A stretch of 64,000 nucleotides of DNA from Stictocephala bisonia (GCA_035578905.1 JAQJVL010000704.1:186001-250000); one strand, 5' to 3'; positions 11,778 to 26,455 are shown, numbered from the stretch's first letter. Numbers and translations: made by a program. The notes: a model not told the origin generated them from the sequence alone.

Positions 11778-14550
11778 AAATGTAGGTACATAATTGCCCT
11801 GGCTTTTGGGCTAATAATGAATGGCCCTTTCTGAGGAATAGTAGAACTCAGTAAGTCTTAGAACTTAGGCTTAAGCGGCCGGTGTCATAACTAGAATCTA
11901 CATTTTCCGCTGACAACCGCGTTAAGATACTACATACAATATTTACTAGATAACTAGACGTTTCACCCATACTGTGATGTGGCATCCTCAGTGGTTCCTT
12001 TGAGACTCAGTAAATACTTAATGAAATACTTACTGAACTCAGTTACTTACTATACTATACAGGTCAACTACACTCATCGTACACTCACGTAATCATTCAT
12101 ATTCGCCTTAAAATACGCACTGAGTTATATGGACGTATGATAAATAAGAATCTAAGAGTTTAATCTTATATACATATGAAACCTCTATAGCTAATTTAAT
12201 CCAAATAAAAGATCTTTATTGGAGTTTATATCAAATTCACAATATCGTCCAATTTATTGCTTGTTGTTGGAATAAAATTGTCGATGAAATAAACTCGAAA
12301 TGTTTGGTATCTCATTCTGCTTAGAGAACTAATTTTAAAATGTTTATATGAGATTTGATAAACTATATCAACATTGATTTTAAGTATTTTATTATACTAA
12401 TTAAGAAATAAAGGAATAATAAACCACAATATATTCAGTTAACATATCTATACGAATTATTCATACGGTTTTTATTTTTAAACGGAAAATACAAGAAATA
12501 TAAAATATGGCATATAATGTCAAACTAAGGGAGCCAAAATATTTCTTAAAGCTTTTATTTATGTTACCGTACATTTCTTCTTTTGGCTGTCAGATATACT
12601 TGCCCCATGTCAGACCTCAAGGAAGTTTAAGGTTTCTAAAGAAATAGGAACAACGTTTGGGAGCTCTAAGGATATATAGGTAACTATTGAGGATGCAAAT
12701 AAAACAAATCTTATTAACAGCATAATTAATAATAACAATCATTTTTATATAAAAAACATGTAGTATAGAGTAATAATTATATATGTAAACAAACATCGTG
12801 AGCTTCAATGATATCCAGGAAACAAATAAAACATATATTTTTACATTATAGTTATCTCAACATATAACTATAATAGCCATTTGGTATCGTAATCGGGTAG
12901 TAAAACTATAAAAATACATTATTATTATAGATGCAAATCTTATATATTGCAAGGAGTATTGGCATGGGTAAGTAATCGAGTTTAGTATATACTGTATATT
13001 TTGTACACAGTAAAAAAATCTAACTATTAGAATTACTGTAGTATAAGACCTGAACTATCGAGAACTTATATCAAGTTTTGTGGGAAGGATTCAATATCAT
13101 GGCTGTTTAGTTATTGTACATTTGGTCATTACATTACATTGGTTGCATTCTATTTTAAAATAGGTCGTACTGGAATGTTATTGTAGTAAGGATTTTATTG
13201 TAAGAGAAAAAGCTGTTTTAATAAATATGCCTAAACGTAATTTGGAACGTGGTTCAAACTGTTATAACACAGTGAGAAAATTAATCTTCCAAAATGAAGG
13301 AAATTTGTATACTCCAACATCGGACAAATGGAGACGGGAAACAACAAGTTAACAACTTGCCTCGCCCTCTGGTTTTGTTAACAATCTTGCTGGCCGGAAA
13401 CTTTTAAGAATGACAAATTATAAGCTGGAAACTAAGCTGGAAACTTTTTACATTAGAGATTGAGTAATCCTAATTTTAGTTCAAATATGTACACCAATTC
13501 TTTTGTACATTAACAAACGCTTGAATGTATGCGTGTTAAGTAGAATCACATACAGTTAAAATGAAATCATTCTAGAATCTTTAATAAAGAATTCCCAAAC
13601 AGCATCTTAGCATAATAATAACATCTAGGGTTGTTCTGATTAATTTTAACTTTCTTATTATTCGTCACAATACAGAAGGCTTCCTTCCAGAAAGCCACGT
13701 GATGTATATCGTAACTTTTAGTCAAATTATTGAATACAATTTAATGGACTTTAGTCCCCTGGACTGTGAAGGTTAAAAATAATAAGACTAACCTGCCAAC
13801 ATTTCAAATTTGAAGTTTTCTTTTTTACGACATGAAGAGTTTAAAACTTACAAACATAACAGTGAGAGTAGAGGTATTGTTTTAAATTTTAAACTACAGA
13901 TTTGGCTCCATTTGTATTTTAATTCAATCAATTAAATAAAATACTAAAATATAAAATACCTGAACAACTATATTAAAGAAAATCAACTGACAACATTTAA
14001 AGCCTAGTAACTTATGATATCTCGCCTCCATTTTCCATTTAGTTACCATGTTCTAGTTTTAGCTTAAACATATATATATATTTCAATTAATTTTTCATGA
14101 TATGTCGTATTTGTATTATTTTCAATTCACCCTACAAAAAAATACAAAATAACACTTTTTTTGTATAAATTACCTCCTCAACATTACAAAGAGGAGATAG
14201 TTTTTAATTTTAAATAAATATTTCTAATGGAATTAAACTTTTCCATGGTCATAAACGTTATAAGTATTAATGTAATGCTAATACATAATAAATCCGATAC
14301 AATCTTTTATGGTTGTACTTATAAAATCATCGTCACTCATATTTTATGTTTAGGCTAAGAGTACCTGTATTTTTATTTCGTTCTCTTTTTATGTTTTTCT
14401 ACGCTAATGACATTTTAAAGATATGTTTGCAAATACTCATTTTAAAGACATCATTAAATACATTTTAAAGAAATATGAATACTCTAAAGTATTCATTAGA
14501 ATGTTGTTATGGGACAATCTTCCAAATCCCTTTAACAAATTATAAAGTGG
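11778..14550. other. AT-rich intergenic DNA
   Basis: No gene or mobile element recognised. A small palindrome, CAAGTT-AAC-AACTTG, lies near 13,350. Confidence 0.4.
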
Positions 14551-14615
14551 ACCTGCTGGGAATCGAGCTTGTCACTCTTTGTATTGAATGTAAAAGTGTT
14601 AAACCACTAAATTAG
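14551..14615 (-). repeat. tRNA-like SINE relic
   Basis: On the minus strand it reads TTTAGTGGTTTAACAC (like the D-arm/A-box part of a tRNA), a middle part, and then AGCTCGATTCCCAGC, close to a B box. It has no acceptor-stem pairing good enough for a functional tRNA. Confidence 0.35.
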
Positions 14616-14911
14616 GACGAGGCTTGATTTTTGTAGGACGAAAGCTATGTTTGTAGATTTCGTTCTATATGTAGCCTTCAAAATCGTTTATATTTAATAT
14701 GAGTGGGAGAGCATTCAACATTCCAAAGTAAAGTTGAAACTTTGCATTATTTGCCCACAATAATTTTAAACATATTTATTTACCTTGTCCGACTGTTGTA
14801 ACAACTTGGTAATCGTTGCAATCCCTTGAATCTATGTTTTCACTTAATCAGTCATATTTATTTTGAACTCAGTTTTGTATTATAACAATTAAGGTGCATG
14901 TGCTTCAAATA

Positions 14912-14940
14912 TGTCCTAACCTACAGGTTAGGTTAGGACA
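14912..14940. repeat. Perfect 11-bp inverted repeat containing TTAGG words
   Basis: TGTCCTAACCT (14912-14922) pairs with AGGTTAGGACA (14930-14940) around a 7-nt loop. It includes two TTAGG units, the arthropod telomere word, but far too few to call telomeric DNA. Confidence 0.6.
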
Positions 14941-16440
14941 TCGCACAGAGATAGATGCGATACAGTTCATCTCCTGCTGATCTGATGATTATTGTAGTCC
15001 ATTTTATACGTAATCCAGATTGAAGCAGATCTAGTTTCAAAGCAGAGCGCTTCATTAGCCGTTCTCTAACAACGTATCTAGCTACCATTATCATTAGCTA
15101 CCCTAGTTTACCCACGTGGGTTGATTATAAATCCCACTAAATAGATAAATAGTGAGAGCTAACTATGAACAGATTTTCAAATTAACTATGCATAACATTG
15201 TTAATGAATTAAAAATCTCTCATTGAAGAGTTTAAGAGATTATAGATACGCAATAATCGAACAATTCTGATTATAAGATTTAAGTCAATAACATACTCTG
15301 AATGAAGATAATACACGAAGATAATATACATAGAACATCATTTAATGGGAAGTTATGGAAATAAGATTTACAGTGGTGTAAATAAATTTTTTTACCTATA
15401 TGCGTTTCATACTAAAATCGAAAATGATTTCAAAAAATCATGGCATGCTAATATCCTTCAATTGTATTTTGAAATGTTATAACTTTAATTATTTAATAAT
15501 TGCTATCCTAGTAAAATATTTTGTACATTATTTCAGCAATAAATCTTGGTTTTCTGTCCGATGACTTTAATTTCTGGATGTACAAACTCGTTATTGTTAT
15601 TTTCACACTACACTAATAACAATCTTGAAGTGGTTTTATATTTGCAGTAAGCTAGTTCTACAAATAACACTGATATGTGAGCTAGCTGACTTGTAAAATC
15701 TACACACATCTCTCCAATGTCGATTTGTTACACATCCTTCACAAATAACTACGTATAACAGGCCTATAGTAATAAACAAATTATAAATTTCGTTCAGCTG
15801 CTATACAAGTAAAGGATATTGAAATTTTAGTTAATATTTACTTTTTACCTGTGCTTGCAACTCTAAGAAGACTATGTGCCAGCTTTTAAGCAGTGTCAGC
15901 TCAACTATTTTAATATCATTAAATTATGGACATTCTTTATACATTCTTTTATATTATATGATTCAGCTATGACATTTTTTAGAGCAGTTTTTTACAGAAT
16001 TGTTCAATGCAAATTACAGTTTAATTTTAGTTTTAAAATAAAATTAATTTTGCTTTTAAGTACTATTAATGTAAACGTAACAAATAATAGGTGAAATTTT
16101 TGAATCAGTAGAACTGTAATATTAAACTATGACGAAACAGTTATAGGTCCTCAAATCCAATAATGGGTTTTTCTTTAGATTTCATTCCAGAATTTAATTG
16201 TATTAAACATTTAAATTTCACTTTGTATTTTGCTTTCAACTTTATCATGGATGCTTAGTACATACAGCATAGTTCCACCCAGACACTATTGTTTTGGTTA
16301 GCTAGTACACAACTGGCTTCTTTTTTTTTAAGTAAAACATTATTAATCTTCTTGTTACAAAATTAATATGAAGTTTCCAACTTAATATCCTACCAAGAGC
16401 GAGACTTTATCTCACCACTTATTTCCTGATTATTATTGCA
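14941..16440. other. AT-rich intergenic DNA
   Basis: No supported gene. The 15876-16094 open frame is AT-driven and unrecognised. Confidence 0.4.
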
Positions 16441-16850
16441 ATTTATCTTCTCACTACAGAAACAATCCAGAAACTCATATACGATCTTCCGTTCAAATTC
16501 GTCACATCCTCTCAGAGCAAAGTTGATGTATTTGGTTGTATCTGTATTCAGCACCATATTATTTTTACGAAACCACTGGTGAACACTATAGAGGACACTT
16601 TTTATTTTACGCTCAATTTTACTTAAAGCATCTCAATGTAACATAAAGCTGCATCATCTTCAAATTAATTAGCTTTTCCATAAAATTCAATATTACATAA
16701 ATTGTTAATGTATATAAGGAATAAAGTGGCACCAAGCACCGAACCCTGTGGCACTCCAAACTTAAATTTTTCCAAAATTACTCATACACCCATTTACTCT
16801 AACACAGTGAAAACTTTCTTTTCAGTAGTTCTTAAATAAATAATATACTA
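16441..16850 (-). pseudogene. Non-LTR retrotransposon reverse transcriptase fragment (Jockey-type), decayed
   Basis: Minus-strand translation gives the RT signature FGVPQGSVLGATLFLIYINN (about 16,700-16,760) followed by NIEFYGK. A degenerate YADD box, EDDAALCYI, lies near 16,640-16,661. After a frameshift comes the thumb-like LSKIERKIKSVL, then HQWFRKNNMVLNTDTTKY (about 16,530-16,610). The order and spacing match the palm and thumb of LINE RTs of the Jockey type. At least two frameshifts and stops break it. Endonuclease, RNase H and ends are not seen next to it, so it is a dead internal fragment. RT would copy element RNA at the chromosomal target if intact. Confidence 0.75.
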
Positions 16851-16970
16851 GACCTATTATTCCTGTACTTTTAAATCTACTGATTAATTTCAATTGTATC
16901 TTTAATTTGTTTCATTTCATAGGAAAATCAAATCATTACGTGGAATCGTTAGGGACTGTATCGATGACTG

Positions 16971-17061
16971 GGTTCTCTATTGACATCATGTCAATATTAG
17001 TGATCGACTGCCATAGTTAATTGCTATTGACTAAATAGCTCACTAATATTGACCCAGAACC
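16971..17061. repeat. Nested inverted repeat, foldback-like 91-bp unit
   Basis: TCAATATTAGTGA (16991-17003) is perfectly complementary to 17040-17052. Outside it, GGTTCT (16971-16976) pairs with AGAACC (17056-17061) with offset spacing. This could be a small MITE-like palindrome; no target-site duplication was identified. Confidence 0.6.
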
Positions 17062-18310
17062 AATATAGCATACAAAACTTCCTGCAGGGCTTAATTGGAT
17101 AGTTAATTTGACGTGTAGTTTACCTAAACTAGAATTAACTGATTCATACAGTTAAATATACCATTAAAGCTAAGTTTGTTAATTACCTACATCCAGAACT
17201 ATGGTTTGATACATCTAATCATCTTTATTGTGGATCGATATACAATTTATATAATTGCGTCAAATAAAATCTACAGCTTGACAAATATTGCTTGATGACA
17301 ACTAACAAGAATACATTTACAATCATATTACATAAACTTAAATCTAAGGTATAATCTATTTATAAACAGTAGTAAAATAAAACACACTGTATACATAAAA
17401 TTCATGTTTCAAAAAATCCCACACGCTGTAATAAGAGATAATGCTATTGTTTAAAGAGCAATGTTATATTGGCCAGCCTTGTATTAATAGTAGCTTGATG
17501 TAGTTTTTATTGACATATCACCAATAATATTAAGGTACATTTTAAGACATTTTAAGGTAATACAATTAAAACTGTGTGCCAATGGCAAATATGATTTCAA
17601 CATTAAGACACATCGATTTAGGCCGATATCTCACGTGGATATAATTTTTCACCAAGTTTCATGCTCATATCTTTTACTCCAAAACGTTCTTAAAGTTCCT
17701 CCTTTTTACATTATAAATGATTGTGAATTTCAGCAGCAATATTAATCCAGCAAACTCAATGTCGTCACCAAACAGTTTTATAAAAGAATAAAGTTATAAG
17801 ATACTTTGTTAACTTGCACGAGATTTTATGTAGTCCAGCAGGACAATTCTACTATTAAGTTTCCTGAATGCACTAGAGTTAATGTAATACAAATGAAATG
17901 TAATATCAAAGGATATATAATGTGTTTCCGTAACATCAACACAGGGATACATAAGATAATCAGTGGGTATGCAATGTCAAGAATGAATATAGTCATGTAA
18001 TGTCTGTTCATTTTACAAAGAAGGGAAAATTCAGTTGGAAGTCTGTAGTATGAACCATTGCAGATGGTTCAATAAGTTGTAGGTAAATTATAGTAGCAAC
18101 AACTTTACTTTTCAAACAGGCAAATTCTATAATTGATTTTTAAACACTTGATGATAAAGTATTAGCTGAATTTTAAAACTAATAAACATTGGATTTGTTT
18201 GAAACATAATTTAGAAATTTTCCGTTAATGTATTCTTATTGAATGTTTTAATATTAATGTGGTAATTTATCACAGTTTTAGACTCACTTTTCTGCGGTTT
18301 TCTAAGATGG
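17062..18310. other. AT-rich intergenic DNA
   Basis: No gene recognised. Overlapping small frames on both strands near 17,806-18,011 are not protein-like. Confidence 0.4.
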
Positions 18311-18315
18311 AGCGG

Positions 18316-18356
18316 GTCACGTGACTCAGTCCTACCAACTCTTTGGGAAATTTCCC
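18316..18356. promoter_or_regulatory. Cluster of E-box, AP-1 and kappaB-like sites
   Basis: The palindromic E-box GTCACGTGAC (18316-18325) overlaps a consensus AP-1 site, TGACTCA (18322-18328). Sixteen bases further is GGGAAATTTCCC (18345-18356), a palindromic NF-kappaB/Rel-like site. It sits about 270 bp upstream of the truncated LINE tail. No gene start is evident, so function is speculative. Confidence 0.3.
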
Positions 18357-18627
18357 TCCACTAATTTCCCACCGGATTACCTTCTGACATGAATAACCAG
18401 AGTAAACCCTATGAATGACATTTTTTCCTTGAGCATATTAACTTCGCATCGAAGTATTGAGTATCCATTGTTCCAAAACCATTGTATAAATATCAATATT
18501 TACTGGTAACAAATATAACGCTGTTAGTTGGTGTTTTACTATGTAAACAATGTGAGACTTTATAATTGCAATTTGATTCAAATATTGAATTTAATTATCA
18601 TTAGATTAGAAAATAACTGACTAATAG

Positions 18628-19173
18628 ACACTGGCAGAATCCAACAAGGTTTGCTTGAATTGGGTGCCAGGGCACAGTGGGATCAAAGGGAACGAAAAAG
18701 CAGATAGGTGTGCCAACGTAGGAGCTGACTGCATTCTCATTGGCCCAGAATCTGCGTGCTGCATAGCATACAGCCAAGCACGTGAGTCAGTATCTCAGTG
18801 GGTTGCAGGTGAGCAACAAAGACACTGGGAAAATACTGACGGCAACACTCAGTCAAAGAGGATACTAAGGGGCTCCTCAAAGTCCCTATCAGTAGAGGCC
18901 CTACTTCTAAACAGGAAGGAACTCCGAAGAGTGGTAGGATTTATTACTGGCCATTGGTTGTTCCGTAGTCACCTACGAAGAATAGGAGTGATGGTTGATA
19001 CCACCCTATGTAGGAAATGTGGAGAGGAGGAAGAAACAGCTCACCACATAATATTCGAATGTCCAGCATTGCTGCGACATCGCCTAAACTCCTTCGGGCC
19101 ACAATTATGTGTAGATGAAGGAGGTCAACAGGAAAATACTGTATCCAAGATACCACTCGTACCTAGAGAATAG
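18628..19173 (+). pseudogene. 5'-truncated LINE: RNase H end and zinc-knuckle tail
   Basis: An open frame runs from after a TAG at 18625 to a TAG at 19171-19173, with no ATG start. The listed 172-residue frame begins at TTG 18655, in the middle of a domain. Residues 3-17 read WVPGHSGIKGNEKAD, the last RNase H motif of I/Jockey/R1-type LINEs, with the conserved His and terminal Asp. Residues 119-136 form a C-x2-C-x8-H-x4-C knuckle (CRKC...HIIFEC), as in the C-terminal tail of insect Jockey-like ORF2 proteins. The upstream RNase H core, RT and endonuclease are missing, consistent with 5' truncation during insertion. The remaining frame has no internal stop, so the insertion may be fairly young. 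A poly(A) tail is not obvious downstream. Confidence 0.8.
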
Positions 19174-20648
19174 GTATTATCCAACACAACAATTCCAATA
19201 TAACTAGGCCTACCACTAACTAGTGACACGAGGGTCAATATTGACTACTCCACTAAACCATCCATTATTGGTTGAATATAGTTAATGTGTGAGTGAGAAT
19301 TATAATACAAAAAGTTTATATAAATTGTTATTGAGACTTAATACTTAGAACCGTATAGTAAACATTTAATAAATTAAATTGAGACTTCTGTAACAAACTA
19401 AAATTTACAGTTCACACGCTGTCTAATTATCTGCAAGTTTATTTGTTTAAATATCTCAGCATATTCTGTAGTATTGAGCTATAAGAAATACCAGGTTCAC
19501 TTTTTGTATAGTATAGTAAGTACACACATAATAATATTAGTCCGTTTCAGAAATGAATGGCTGGTTAAAAAAATTGTATATTCATTTATTCCGGTTAATA
19601 ATTCAATGTTTTATTCTAAGGTTATACAGCATATCATGCTAGAAATTGGCTAATTTCGATTATTATTAGCATATGTAGACAATTATTAGGGCTTCAATGT
19701 GTCGTGGCTTTTATTAAACGATTAAAAACTCCGATGATGAAGAAATATTTATACATAATTGTGAAATAATCGGATACATTTTATAGCTAAACGATAAAAG
19801 TTTAAAACATTACTAGATTTCTTATTACAGTCCACCGTATTTACAATTAATTTAATCTCAACTAATCCCATTTACATTAGAACGCACAGATGAGCCGCGT
19901 TCACAATGATTTTATGTTTGCATTTAACCACTCATGATATATGTTTCATGGTTACAAATGGTTGATGCTTAGAAGTAATCACATGCACAATACATTAATT
20001 ATTATTATAAAAATAATACATTCAGCTGCATAATTCTTTAATGTGTCAAGGTAAGGATATGTCCAATACACAAGAACCTAAAAAAATAATTTTCTGAAAG
20101 CTGTGCTGATGAGCTAATTGTTAATTGTTTATTACAAATAAGTAAACAGCTATCCAAAAAAATATTTCGTAATAGCAAAACATAAATATAACAAAATCAG
20201 TGACCATTTTATTGTGATCATAGTAAAATAATATTAGTTTTCACTTTTCTATTATTATAAATGTATCGTTGTTGATATAATAACTTAGACATCATTAAAA
20301 AAAATCCTTCTTATATTAATTTGCAGGCATTTTAATTTAATATTTTGTTTTATTGTATAATGAAAGTAGTTTCAAGATTGATTGTCTCTTGTGTGTGCAG
20401 AAAGTATTATGAAACTTAAATAATTGCAATAGTTTAAAATATTTATTTATGACTTAGTGTGTTTTACTGCGTTATATATTTACAAAGTTAAATATTTTAT
20501 GTCATATGTATGTTTGTTTTGATATTTTTCAGGCACATTTATTGTTGCAATAATTTGCATAAAACATGACGAGAATGTTTTATTGTTTAAGGCTTATTCT
20601 GTACAAAATTCTATAGTATAATAAAACGTAACAACATTGTCATAAAAA

Positions 20649-20651
<3 letters not shown>
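19174..20651. other. AT-rich intergenic DNA
   Basis: The first 100 bases may be LINE 3' UTR. Otherwise no gene or repeat recognised. Confidence 0.4.

Positions 20652-20704
<53 letters not shown>
20652..20704. repeat. (AT)n microsatellite
   Basis: Uninterrupted AT dinucleotide run of about 53 bp. Confidence 0.95.
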
Positions 20705-20707
<3 letters not shown>

Positions 20708-20868
20708 ATATTAATATATCTTAGAACAATTTAAAATATTTAAAGAAATTATTGCTTGACTAAAACAATATCTTCTAATTTATATAAAATACCTAACTCA
20801 AAAACAAAGAATTAAACATACCTGGAGCAATAAAATGAAACAGTTGTGAGGGACTTTGCAACACTTAC

Positions 20869-20900
20869 CGTTATAAGTGGTCTCTCGTATGACTGCTGAC
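20869..20900 (-). CDS. Possible small minus-strand exon (weak)
   Basis: On the minus strand, AACG is followed by a strong GTAAGTG donor (20868 downward), and GTGAACAG could act as acceptor at 20901. A longer open frame upstream reads HRCTKIVNRSAVIRETTYN. The region also holds a 9-bp inverted repeat (20907-20915 with 20928-20936). No partner exon was found, so this may be chance. Confidence 0.15.
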
Positions 20901-21189
20901 CTGTTCACAATCTTGGTGCAGCGGTGTCAAGATTGTTAAAACAGACTGAACCTAAACCAAACTACATGAATACATTTATTTATAAGACACTAAATATTTA
21001 ATGGTAATTTGATTATTTATATATACAGAGCATTTATTCTATTTTAAGGTAACTACTATTTTACCATATATTTGAGCAGTATCAGTGGCTAAGAGGAAGA
21101 CATATGTTGTATGAAAGATTTCAGTTTAATCAAACAAAAAGGCGATCATCATATAAATGGACCAGCATAATTTAGTAATGTATAGTACG

Positions 21190-21275
21190 TACAGTGGTAT
21201 TGACCCACCCACCCACCCATACATGCACAGTGGTATTGACTCACCCACCCACCCATATACGCACAGTGGTATTGT
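21190..21275 (+). repeat. 36-bp C-rich minisatellite, short array
   Basis: About 2.5 copies of CACAGTGGTATTGAC followed by CCACCCACCCACCCATA. This is the same family as the larger arrays at 25.65-26.46 kb and 29.2-29.5 kb. The minus strand carries runs of GGG suitable for a G-quadruplex. Confidence 0.85.
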
Positions 21276-21713
21276 AAGGCTTTAATTTAAGAGGAAACTG
21301 CCCTTGACACGGTAGACTTTTAATCAATTTATAATCCATATCAGGTCAACAACTTTATCCCTTTCATCATTTAAGAATATGTCAAAAATGATTTTCATTA
21401 TGAGGTATTTATGATGTGCCTCATGGCTATGCATTAATTACATCCTTACTAAACTTTTGTAACGGCCATATTGTACCAAATAAAAAGGATCGTCAGAACA
21501 TTTATGGTTTCATAAATAAAAAAATTAACGTTTATCAATTACTAAACAAATGATAAGCTCATACAAGTAAAATTGTGTTTTCACGCAAATGTATTTATAT
21601 CAGCGTGTCTGAAAATTTCCCTACAAAATGCACACTTTGTATTTAAAAATGAACCGAATATTTTTTATTCAGTATACACAAGGGCCCATTGAAAGAAATA
21701 TCGTTGAGGTAAC
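21276..21713. other. AT-rich intergenic DNA
   Basis: Nothing recognised apart from proximity to the gypsy-like remnant that follows. Confidence 0.4.
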
Positions 21714-21863
21714 CCAAGAATCACCAAGCTACATGATAATAAAAGCCCTGTCAGACTTCATGTGAATGATCTGAAACTGGATGAAAATAAACAGAGTGTA
21801 GATGACACATATAGTCTGGCTGAGTTTAACTGGTCTCCAAGGACTATATTGGATATCAGATAA
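21714..21863 (+). pseudogene. Ty3/gypsy-like pol C-terminus remnant
   Basis: An open stretch of 49 codons ends in TAA at 21861-21863. It reads PRITKLHDNKSPVRLHVNDL, then KL, and closes FNWSPRTILDIR. The I-x-K-L-H-D-x-x-S/P-V-R-x-H-V-N-D-L-K pattern is like the end of gypsy-type integrases, after the catalytic core, where this motif precedes the polyprotein stop. No integrase core, RT or LTR is seen, and a TGA lies in frame at 21705. It is a small decayed fragment; the family call rests on this motif alone. Confidence 0.4.
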
Positions 21864-24296
<2,433 letters not shown>

Positions 24297-24349
24297 CTCG
24301 CCCTAACCGTCATTGTAGTGGCATTAATGTTACAACAATAGGCTTTGTA
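24297..24349 (-). CDS. Possible 53-nt minus-strand exon (weak)
   Basis: On the minus strand a good acceptor (CTCCCTCTCACAG, ending at 24350) and a good donor (GCGAG/GTAAGA, from 24296) enclose 53 nt. It is open in one frame only, reading YKAYCCNINATTMTVRA. The composition is less AT-rich than the surroundings. There is no partner exon and no recognised family. Confidence 0.2.
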
Positions 24350-25525
24350 CTGTGAGAGGGAGATTTGTTTGGCTTGATTGGAGCTGGAAGCAATCACATA
24401 CAAGTTTGAAATCACAGTCGTATATTTTGCAAATCAAAGGTACGCACCCGTTGTATTCCATATTTAACAGAGTTAACAATGTGAATGGTTAAAAAAGATT
24501 AAAATAACGAGAAATATTTATGGTTGTTTTGTGTAACTTGGTTCATTCTAGTTCTACTTTAACGACTAGATTTATATTTTAAAACAATATAAGTATCATA
24601 GAAAGTACATGCTACAAATGTTATGTTGAAATATAACTTTATAAGACACAACATATTAGTGGTTATAACAATAGTCGTAATATATTGTAAAAAAAAATGC
24701 AAAGTTTACGTTTCGTTTAAAAATATTAAACTGTAAAACATATAAATACATACTGTTTTAACCATCATAAAAAATTCAATTAGTACATTTAACATTTTTT
24801 CAAGGTTTAAAAAATAATCTAAAATACCAAGCCTAAATCACATATTAAGAAAATTAGAAAAATTATTATGCTAATAGGCAAAGTAATCGTAAACCTGGGC
24901 CTCTAATAACTAATAATGTCTTCATATTTCCTGTAAAGGAAATTCATATCTCTATTTCCTGTAATGGATTTTCAAACGATTTTGTTTACAATGCAGGGAT
25001 TATAACGAAGTATTCCTTTTGGCTAATTAGTTACAGGGAAATTCCGTATGAATGATAATGTGTTTTATCATATTTGTGCCGTAAAATGTTTGGCAGATTT
25101 ATTACTTATAGCTACGTTAAATTAAGTCTGCTCCATAGTGGGACTAGTGTATACAACAATCGTGAAGTGATTACAATGACTATTTTTATTATTTTTATTT
25201 AATTGCATTTTTTTAAATTATTTTGATTAGAATAAATATTGTAGAATTGTTCCAAGACTTTTCTATATTGTAACATAATTTTCATCCCACAACATAAGTA
25301 TTCATAAGGTAAGAAAACTAAGGCAGTAATATGTTTCAGAGTTGTTAGCATCTTGTTATATGATTGTATTTAATTAAAAAAAAAATCACGATACGTGGAA
25401 ATATGTCGAGAATTGAATAACATTTACAGGTGGTTTCTGTTCTTGAGTTGCAAATCCCCTTTTTACAGCTCTTTATAGGTTTTTATAGATCTTTTATTTT
25501 GACAAGATTTTTGTTATTAAATTTT
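24350..25525. other. AT-rich intergenic DNA
   Basis: No gene or repeat recognised. Confidence 0.4.
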
Positions 25526-25633
25526 ATATAAATTAACATGTACGTCTCACAACACTATAATAACTAGATGTTGAGTCAAATATTTATATGGTGATCGATT
25601 TCGTCCATCTATGTGGACATCTTCGGACCGACT
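25526..25633 (+). repeat. Left 108-bp inverted repeat arm
   Basis: Begins ATATAAATTAACATGTACG and ends CTTCGGACCGACT. It contains a small internal hairpin, GTCCA-TCTATG-TGGAC. Confidence 0.9.
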
Positions 25634-25654
25634 CTACAGAATATCTGAACCCTG

Positions 25655-26010
25655 ACCCCCACCCATACCCATACAGTGGCATTTACCCACCCACCCACCC
25701 ATACACGTACAGTGGTATGGACCCACCCGCCCACCCATACACGTACAGTGGTATTTACCCACCCACCCTCCCATACACGTACAGGGGTATGGACCCACCC
25801 GCCCACCCATACACGTACAGTGGTATTGACCCACCCGCCCACCCATACAAGAACACTGGTATTGACCCACCCGCCCACCCATACAAGAACACTGGTATTG
25901 ACCCACCCGCCCACCCATACACGTACAGTGGTATTGACCCACCCGCCCACCCGTACACGTACAGTGGTATTGACCCACCCGCCCACCCATACAAGAACAC
26001 TGGTATAGTA
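25655..26010 (+). repeat. 36-bp minisatellite, C-rich on plus strand, about 10 units
   Basis: The unit is ACCCACCCGCCCACCCAT followed by ACACGTACAGTGGTATTG. A subset of adjacent units share the variant ACAAGAACACTGG, showing local duplication. The minus strand reads GGGTGGGCGGGTGGG: four G3 runs with 1-nt loops. Confidence 0.95.
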
Positions 26011-26110
26011 CCACCGTACGTGTATGAGTGGGCGGGTGGATTAGTACCACCGTACGTGAAAGGGTGGGTGGGTTTTTGCTTGAAGAAACTAACCGTTTTC
26101 CTTTATTTTT

Positions 26111-26138
26111 ATGAAGCAATATATTTTCATTGCTTCAT
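26111..26138. repeat. 10-bp perfect hairpin inside the foldback element
   Basis: ATGAAGCAAT and ATTGCTTCAT pair around ATATTTTC, close to the centre of the element. Confidence 0.75.
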
Positions 26139-26227
26139 CCTCAGACCAAAGCGACTACAATCCGGTCTCAGAATGGTTAGTAGGTTAAGTAGGCAATAGG
26201 TTTGTCTGTGCGGTTTTTTATAAACTG

Positions 26228-26455
26228 ACCGTTGTACGTATATGGGTGGGTGGGTCAGTACCACAGTACATATATGGGTGGGTCAGTACCATAGGACGTG
26301 TATGGGTGGGCGGGTGGGTCAGTATCATAGTACGTATATGGGTGGGCGGGTGGGTCAGTACCACAGTACGTATATTGGTGGCGGGTGGGTCAGTACCACA
26401 GTACATATATGGGTAGGTGGGTGGGTCAGCACCATAGGACGTGTAGGGGAGGGCG
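26228..26455 (-). repeat. 36-bp minisatellite, inverted (G-rich on plus strand), about 6 units
   Basis: Same unit family as the left array in the opposite orientation, for example GGGTGGGCGGGTGGGTC then AGTACCACAGTACGTATAT. The units are more diverged and of uneven length. Confidence 0.9.

Noticed and set aside
14912..14940. TTAGG words as telomeric repeat
   Set aside because: Only two units, inside an inverted repeat; too short to indicate telomeric DNA.
20107..20130. CTGATGAG as a second hammerhead
   Set aside because: No stem II and no GAAA box follow it.
25588..26199. 203-codon plus-strand frame rich in Pro, Thr, Tyr and His
   Set aside because: The 36-bp unit is twelve codons and lacks stops in several frames, so long frames arise on both strands. 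It lies inside a foldback minisatellite.
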